Source: Trypanosoma brucei gambiense DAL972
Lineage: Eukaryota > Euglenozoa > Kinetoplastea > Trypanosomatida > Trypanosomatidae
Direction: 5' to 3'
DNA: 64,000 nt
NCBI RefSeq assembly: GCF_000210295.1
Contig: NC_026741.1
Coordinates: 434,001-498,000, forward strand
Under the pieces are notes generated by a model. It did no database searches, had not been told where the DNA came from, and was given only the letters and a program-made list of their open reading frames with translations. Positions 58,492 to 64,000 of this stretch are shown here, one piece after another. A program made the translations under genes and the position numbers. Within the stretch, counting starts at the first letter, position 1, and each line of letters begins with the position of its first letter.

Positions 58492-59775
58492 TGATCACCA
58501 ACCTAATTGAATGCATGATTGCATTTGCGGTTACCGTGGCGATGCTTGACCTCTATCTGGGAAATGGCGTGTTCGTGAAGGAGACTTTGTCTAGAAACGG
58601 ATGTGTCGTTCTAAAGAAGGGAAAGGGGGACGACCGGCCACATTGCTAGGTCTGGGCAGTATCCCCACTGCGGCACTGCGGCAGCCCAGTCCTTGCCATT
58701 TTGCATGTTGTTCTTTTCACACATACTTCTGACCGTGGCCGAACTGAGGTGGAGGAAGCCACTGGGGCACTTATTGAAGTAGCTGGATTATCCGTTACGT
58801 GGTGCTCATCGTCGCTAGATGGAACACAGTAGCGAAGGTGAAATAATTTGATTCTGAGGGCAAAAGGTTACCCTCGTTACCCTTTGTTTCCGGTTTGGAC
58901 GTTCTGCGCTTGTTCTCCTCGGTACCCGAACTGTAAGAAGCTTTCAAGGGGCTCGCTGCCTTGGAGGAACACAAAACCCGGCAACTAAAGCCTCCCCAGT
59001 GTGCGGCGCTTTTGATGGAGAACTGTCAGATTATCGATGCGGTCGCTTGACTTCACCATTGTTTGTGGAGGAGTGAGGGTGATGGGCCAATTAAGTCGGT
59101 TGGCCGCGCAGCATTACACTACGTTCGCTTACAGAAGTGCGACACATACGGGGTGTCGCGCAAGCGTTAGCACATCCATTGAGGTTGTTGGTGTAATGCG
59201 TGTATGCTCCTTTCTTGGGTGTATTGCCCCCAAGTGTTGAGACATGTAGTTTTGTATGACCAAACGCTTACGCATTGGAGGGAGGGGGTGCGACATGTTC
59301 TGTGCGATAAGTGGAACGGAGACCGAATAGAGCCTGGTGCGATGCGTGATCGATGGGATAGTTCTGGTTCTTTCTTTCCCCGATCATACAGTCATCCTGC
59401 GGTGGGCAGCAGAGCCAACATGAAGGTTACGCTCGGACTAGCCCCCTGATGGTATCACCATCTGAACTGTTCCCCAGTCTTTTGGTATGCTTTCCTTTCC
59501 TTGCAAGCGCTTTTGCGTTTGCTGCTGCAACTGCATACTTTTGTTCGCGTGGGTGATACACACCACATAATTGTTGCCAGCACTCTGTCTTTATCTTCTG
59601 TTTGCCCAAGTCGGTGAGCTAAGTGAGGCAATTTGTTGCAGGTAAAGTGACAAAAAGGAAAGCAGAAGGGTAGGTGTCTAATAAGGTGAGGTAATTCTAA
59701 AATTGGGTTGGGAAGGCTTTATAGGACGAACGGACTAAATAAATAACAACTGAACGGCCGTTTTGTTCCCCCGGA
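58492..59775 (+). other. 1.3-kb gap without a gene
   Basis: An unusually long gap for this plus array. It has ordinary base composition rather than T-rich UTR sequence, and contains only short frames (a 35-codon one near 58542 and frames of 67 and 81 codons at 59037-59449). None is recognisable. The end holds a pyrimidine stretch (about 59583-59606) and an AG at 59640-59641, a possible acceptor for the pyrophosphorylase. A non-coding RNA or decayed gene cannot be excluded. Confidence 0.55.
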
Positions 59776-60885
59776 ATGAGGGCCGTCATTCTTGTTGGAG
59801 GATATGGCACCAGGCTGCGGCCGCTAACCCTTACCACACCGAAGCCCTTGGTACCATTCTGTAACAAATCCATAACCCTCCGGCAACTGGAAGCACTCCG
59901 TGACGTTGGCGTTACACAGGTGGTGTTAGCGGTGGCTTATCGGTCAGAGGTGATGGCGGAAGTTACCCAGAAATGGGCACGAGAGCTCGGCATTTCCGTC
60001 GTATGTTCCCTGGAGGTGGAGCCACTTGGCACCGCTGGGCCGCTGGCTCTTGCTCGGGAGTACCTTTTGCAGGACGACAAACCGTTCTTCGTCTTCAACG
60101 CCGATGTTATCTGCACTTTTCCGCTTCAGAAGCTTCTCGATTTCCATCTGAGTCACGGGAGGGAAGGAACCATTGCGGTGACGAAGGTGAAGGATTGGAG
60201 AAAATATGGGGTCGTGGTGCACGACGAGGTCACGGGTGCAATCAAGCAATTTGTGGAGAAGCCCCCCGAGTTCGTTGGAGACAGGATAAACGCCGGCATA
60301 TACATATTTAACAAAAGCATCCTTAACCGCATCAAGCTAGAGAAGACGTCCATCGAGCGACAAGTGTTTCCAATGATGGCAAGCGATTCACAACTAAGTG
60401 CTTTTCACCTTGAGGGGTTTTGGATGGATATCGGTGTGCCAAAGGACTACATAGAAGGCATGGGTAAGTATCTTGATTCACTTGCTGGTACGTCGACCGA
60501 AGTGGGGTTCAGCTGTGATGAGCGCAGGGTATCCGATCGGAGCTACGTGCTCAAGGGCTGTGTGATGATTCACCCCACGGCGAAAATTGGTGAGGGATCC
60601 GTTATCGGTCCGCACGTTTCGATCGGACCAGGTTGCGTCATTGGGCCCTGCTGCCGCATCCAGCGTACCGCCATACTGGATAACAGCACTGTTGGTCGCG
60701 GGACTCTAATAGAGTCCAGCATCGTGGGATGGAATGGAAGGATTGGTTCGTGGTGCAGGATAGTCAACGATACGGTACTTGGTGAGGATGTCCGTGTGGA
60801 TGATGGAAAGTACCTGAATGGTGTTAAAGTGCTTCCAAACAAGGAAATTACCCAAAATCACCCCGAACCAGAAGTGCTCATGTAA
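59776..60885 (+). CDS. GDPMP: GDP-mannose pyrophosphorylase (mannose-1-phosphate guanylyltransferase)
   Basis: 369 aa, the normal eukaryotic length. It makes GDP-mannose from GTP and mannose-1-phosphate for GPI anchors and N-glycans. The N-terminal nucleotidyltransferase domain has the signature AVILVGGYGTRLRPLT, KPLVPFCNKSI, and FNADVICTF. After KWRKYGVVVHD-type sequence comes FVEKPPEFVGDRINAGIYIF and FWMDIGVPKDYIEGM. The C-terminal 110 residues are left-handed beta-helix hexapeptide repeats (GEGSVIGPHVSIGPGCVIGP). Sugar-nucleotide enzymes of T. brucei are glycosomal, yet this protein ends PEVLM, so no PTS1 tripeptide is visible. The PTS2 pattern is also not evident near the N-terminus, so import may be by piggy-back. 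Confidence 0.97.
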   Translation: MRAVILVGGYGTRLRPLTLTTPKPLVPFCNKSITLRQLEALRDVGVTQVVLAVAYRSEVMAEVTQKWARELGISVVCSLEVEPLGTAGPLALAREYLLQDDKPFFVFNADVICTFPLQKLLDFHLSHGREGTIAVTKVKDWRKYGVVVHDEVTGAIKQFVEKPPEFVGDRINAGIYIFNKSILNRIKLEKTSIERQVFPMMASDSQLSAFHLEGFWMDIGVPKDYIEGMGKYLDSLAGTSTEVGFSCDERRVSDRSYVLKGCVMIHPTAKIGEGSVIGPHVSIGPGCVIGPCCRIQRTAILDNSTVGRGTLIESSIVGWNGRIGSWCRIVNDTVLGEDVRVDDGKYLNGVKVLPNKEITQNHPEPEVLM

Positions 60886-61294
60886 GGGCAGTGCGTGGAA
60901 AGTGGTACTTGCCTTTTCGAAAAGCTCCCTGAAGGCAAAGTTGTCTCTGGATTAACACAAAAGACGACGCCGAAAATATTTACGTCTACTGCGCATCTTC
61001 TACATAGACTGTCACCCAATATTTTGGCTTTCCGTGAGAAGTGCTACCTGAGACGACCCCCGCTGATCGTTTGGAAGCGGTTTCGGCTTTTACCCCTCCA
61101 TTTCATAACATCCATTTCGTTGTCGGGGGTTTTGTCTTCCATCTTCTTCTTGTCCTCCCGAGCAATCCTTATTTCGGCCGTGAAAAAACGCTCTTCCAAA
61201 AAGAGAGGGTCTTCATGGAACGTTTCAGAACTCTGGCTCGCCTAACACAAGTTTCTCCGTTAAATATTTACTTTCTATCTGTGCTGTTTAGTAG
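60886..61294 (+). promoter_or_regulatory. Intergenic region with candidate acceptor
   Basis: GDPMP 3' UTR. CTGTGCTGTTTAG at about 61280-61292 is a candidate acceptor ahead of the next reading frame, and the adjacent TAGTAG also forms the upstream in-frame stop (61292-61294). Confidence 0.45.
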
Positions 61295-61588
61295 GTACCA
61301 CCAACTATTATTTCGTCAAGTGCAGACGGAAGCGTGGGTGGTGGCGAAGGTGCCACCCCGCTTCTCTATCAGCTTCATGAGGTGTTGCAGGAAAAACAAG
61401 CAGACCGCCGTCTTCAGCTTCTTTGCTTGTTTCTGGAACATTTCCTGGCTGAGTGCCCAAATGCCGGCGCCGCGCCATTCAAAAAATACTTTGGCACAGG
61501 AGCCACGCTTATCGAGTCGCTTGTTTGTTTGGTTACGTCGCTTATCGAGTCTGTTCTCTTCGGCGTGCATGTGCGTGAGGGTGTCACC

Positions 61589-64000
61589 ATGCTGGCGGAG
61601 AGTCCTGGTTTCGCAAAGGCCCTTTCTACACTGACACTCCTAGGAACGGAAAGTTTCTACAGCACAACTTTGGAATGGAGAAAGCGCGTTACGGATATTA
61701 TTCACATGACCTCCGATGAACAACTTCCAGCACTACTTATGAGGGTATACGATGTACTCTTGCAAGTGTTACTTGATGACGGAAGGAAGCAGCCGAACTA
61801 CCTGGAGCTTGCTTCAACAGCTGTTGCTGTAATGTGCTTCGTTCATCGGCTGTTCCTACACTACAGGGAAGAACGGCTGTTGTTGGATGAGTATCGCCGC
61901 TGGGCATTTCTCCGCGCAGTTGTTCGTACTTTTGAGTTCACGCTTTCTAATCACTTCGAAGGAAGTGCAGCACTATCAGATGCATCTCGGGGGGTTATTG
62001 CTTTGATGTTTTTACCAGATGCAGATTTGAGCAGACTTTCAGTGGGCGAAGCTGAGTTCAGCGCGGAGGACGCATCTTTTCAACGGGCGCTTCATTTGGC
62101 CCATTCGTTTATGCCCTCTGCGAAAGATTTAGGTGCGTTTTTGGAATGTTTGGTGTGTTGTATCGAAAGTTTGCTAAGCGTTCGTAGTGTCTTGGGCCAC
62201 CCGGAAGTGGAAACTACAGACTTCGGGGTTGTGTTTTCAGTTCTTTTCCCTCTTCAAAGTGCTATGGCTCAGCGCTATGAACACGCAGAGAGGCTGTTTC
62301 GGTCTATTTGTTCAATAGCTTCCGCGATACGCGGGCCGCCTTCGGCCACAACATCGTCGGGAACTGCGAAAGGTGTGGCGAATTTCTTCTCTGCAGTCTT
62401 CACACCGTCACAGGTTAACACGATACAGCGGTTTGTAAGCTCCGTTGGTGCATCTGGATCACCGAAGCGTAGTCCTATCACATGTCGCGAGGCTGTGGAA
62501 TGCGTAACGAGCTTTTTCGTTTGCGCAACCGAAGAAATGGCTATAGAGGCATGTGCTCGCCCTCTGTTTGACTTGCTTTGTCTTGATGATGTGGAGGAGG
62601 AGCTGGTCCGCTTTGTGCTCCATTCATGCACCGAAAATCTCCTATTACTCAAACCGTGTCAACTACAACGTGTAACGCAGTTGCTGCTCACCGCCGTAAA
62701 GCGCGGCATTGCCATCTCAGAGACCGTTTCCTCGGTTGCAGCAGTGCTAAAGAAGGAATCCAAAGCGGTGGTTGAGGTGAAGATTTTTGTGCTGGAGTTT
62801 CTTAGCTTTTATTCAACGGCAGTAAGTCATGCATCTGAGGTAGAAACACTGCATAGCGTCTTCAAGTGGACGCTTGAGGAGGTGACATCGATAAGCGACT
62901 GGGTTGAACCGCAGGCAGTTTCATATCTGGCAGCGGTGACGCAATTCGTGAGATCGGCACTCGCATCCGCACCGTTGGTAGCACTACTGGCAAGGCTTGA
63001 ATGGCCCCACGAGGTGCTGCTTCTGCTGTTGCGTGCTCATGGTGATGGTGTAAGGGAAGTAGCAGTCACATTTCGGAATCTCTTTTGTTCAATGGTATTC
63101 AACGAGGGGCAGTTTGTGGATGTTCTTATTAGCGAATTGAGGGCAATGGGCGGCCAGAGCCCCTGGCCTTCACAAATTTCCATCCTGTTGTGTGTATTCG
63201 TGTACCTGCTGCAGGATAAACGGGGTGCATGGGCTGCGATAAGAAGTAACGACATCTACGTGTGCCTTTACCTGCTTCACTACCTGGACCAAAGCACCTG
63301 CATTGAGGAGGATGCGCATCTTATTGGAACATCGTTGGCATTGTTGTTGTCGCACCTGCGGTGGAGTGAAGCTGGAGGAATTGTCGCACACTATGTTGAT
63401 GCTGTCAGAACCCCTTGGATGGTCCAACTTCTGGTTGATCTTGCCACAGGGTTTTACACCACCACAAAAAACTTGATTGCTGCCGATGCTATGCGTGTAG
63501 AAACTGTAAAAACGATGACGCCGGGCAGTCGACTGTGCTGTGAAGTAGTGGGGGGGTTTTCCATACCTTTGTCCTGCCGCTTCGAGCACACCTTTCCTTT
63601 TGGTGTGCTTCTTCGTTGGATAGTGGAACCAGGAAATCAATCCGGCGATTGGCAGAAAAACTTGATGGAGCTCCTATCTGGCATGCTCCACCGCCGCTGC
63701 CTACCTCTCGTTGACGACGCGTTCACCTCTACGGTGGTGAAACAAAAACTTTATGAGCTGCTTCCGTACGTGGCCGATGTTTCGAGAAGGGATGTGCTCG
63801 CATTGCTTTCGTCTTCGAAGGAGTATCTAACACTTGAAGATGTCTCGAACGCTCAAGCCATCTGGGAGAGACTAGCATACGGTAGAATCGGGGAAGGTTC
63901 GCAGCATGAATTCCACGATTATATCACATGGTACGGAAACGGCGCATTGCATGGGGTGCTGCAGGGTGTGCAAAAGGGTTGTTCTCTCAACGACCGCTTC
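61589..64000 (+). CDS. Large helical-repeat protein, 3' end beyond window
   Basis: Partial CDS open to the window end with no stop (804 codons from the first in-frame ATG at 61589). The same frame is open from 61295 and reads as real protein before the ATG (for example LLYQLHEVLQEKQADRRLQL, then FLEHFLAECPNAG), so the start is unresolved. The sequence is mostly long amphipathic helices, consistent with ARM/HEAT-type repeats: RCLPLVDDAFTSTVVKQK and FLRAVVRTFEFTLSNHFE are typical. There is no catalytic motif in the visible part. Size and style resemble the N-terminal parts of BEACH-family or other giant scaffold proteins, but this is a weak guess because the diagnostic C-terminus is outside the window. 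Confidence 0.8.
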   Translation, partial: MLAESPGFAKALSTLTLLGTESFYSTTLEWRKRVTDIIHMTSDEQLPALLMRVYDVLLQVLLDDGRKQPNYLELASTAVAVMCFVHRLFLHYREERLLLDEYRRWAFLRAVVRTFEFTLSNHFEGSAALSDASRGVIALMFLPDADLSRLSVGEAEFSAEDASFQRALHLAHSFMPSAKDLGAFLECLVCCIESLLSVRSVLGHPEVETTDFGVVFSVLFPLQSAMAQRYEHAERLFRSICSIASAIRGPPSATTSSGTAKGVANFFSAVFTPSQVNTIQRFVSSVGASGSPKRSPITCREAVECVTSFFVCATEEMAIEACARPLFDLLCLDDVEEELVRFVLHSCTENLLLLKPCQLQRVTQLLLTAVKRGIAISETVSSVAAVLKKESKAVVEVKIFVLEFLSFYSTAVSHASEVETLHSVFKWTLEEVTSISDWVEPQAVSYLAAVTQFVRSALASAPLVALLARLEWPHEVLLLLLRAHGDGVREVAVTFRNLFCSMVFNEGQFVDVLISELRAMGGQSPWPSQISILLCVFVYLLQDKRGAWAAIRSNDIYVCLYLLHYLDQSTCIEEDAHLIGTSLALLLSHLRWSEAGGIVAHYVDAVRTPWMVQLLVDLATGFYTTTKNLIAADAMRVETVKTMTPGSRLCCEVVGGFSIPLSCRFEHTFPFGVLLRWIVEPGNQSGDWQKNLMELLSGMLHRRCLPLVDDAFTSTVVKQKLYELLPYVADVSRRDVLALLSSSKEYLTLEDVSNAQAIWERLAYGRIGEGSQHEFHDYITWYGNGALHGVLQGVQKGCSLNDRF

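Noticed and set aside
1..64000. CRISPR arrays, rRNA, bacterial-type ribosome binding sites
   Set aside because: None seen; the tandem repeats are simple microsatellites and the genome is eukaryotic (kinetoplastid).

Overview
This window comes from a kinetoplastid, almost certainly an African trypanosome of the Trypanosoma brucei group. All genes are intronless and packed head to tail in two long same-strand arrays. Pyrimidine-rich tracts followed by AG (trans-splice acceptors) lie just upstream of most starts, and the gaps are low-complexity, AT-rich UTR sequence with TA/GA/AAAAC repeats. Lineage hallmarks are present: cytochrome c1 with a single-cysteine FxxCH haem motif, a mitochondrial tryparedoxin peroxidase, a DOT1A-type histone methyltransferase, tGLP-1, and an arginase relative without its metal site. 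From memory, the order (MICU1, PreP, GLP1, cytochrome c1, M20 peptidase, DOT1A, ISY1, TM9SF, NOT11, UTP15, mitochondrial TXNPx, cyclophilin, ARG, GDP-mannose pyrophosphorylase) matches part of T. brucei chromosome 8. I could not check this against a database.

Layout. Positions 1-41,238 form a minus-strand array of 16 genes. Read in transcription order, from high to low coordinate, they are: TM9SF/EMP70, ISY1, DOT1A, M20 peptidase, unknown, cytochrome c1, unknown small basic protein, tGLP-1, PreP, MICU1-like, BIG-type Arf GEF (2063 aa), tRNA 2-thiouridylase, SCP2-thiolase-like protein, TMEM115-like, TAPT1-like, and a MAPKK-like kinase. Positions 41,239-43,689 are a divergent strand-switch region, the expected Pol II start region for both arrays, with GC-rich islands and a GT-rich flank. 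Positions 43,690-64,000 form a plus-strand array of 13 genes: calcipressin-like, unknown 710 aa, NOT11, unknown 304 aa, UTP15, mitochondrial TXNPx, large cyclophilin, unknown, arginase-like ARG, coiled-coil, RMI1/TDRD3-like OB protein, GDP-mannose pyrophosphorylase, and a large helical-repeat protein that runs off the end.

The genes do not form one pathway, as is usual for trypanosome polycistrons. There is a loose enrichment of mitochondrial proteins (MICU1, PreP, cytochrome c1, SLP, TXNPx, perhaps MTU1 and the 190-aa protein). There is also a run of secretory-pathway membrane or trafficking proteins (TAPT1, TMEM115, BIG, GLP1, TM9SF). Several upstream-extended reading frames begin at TTG or GTG; in those cases I chose the first ATG after a plausible splice acceptor.

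I see no CRISPR, tRNA, rRNA or intact mobile element. The most interesting items are degenerated-enzyme paralogues (SLP, ARG), the FAPCH cytochrome c1, the strand-switch region, a MAPKK-like kinase with a roughly 108-residue activation-loop insertion, a Cys/His cluster in DOT1A, an RGG-tailed OB protein, and a coding-looking frame at 61,295 that lacks an ATG.
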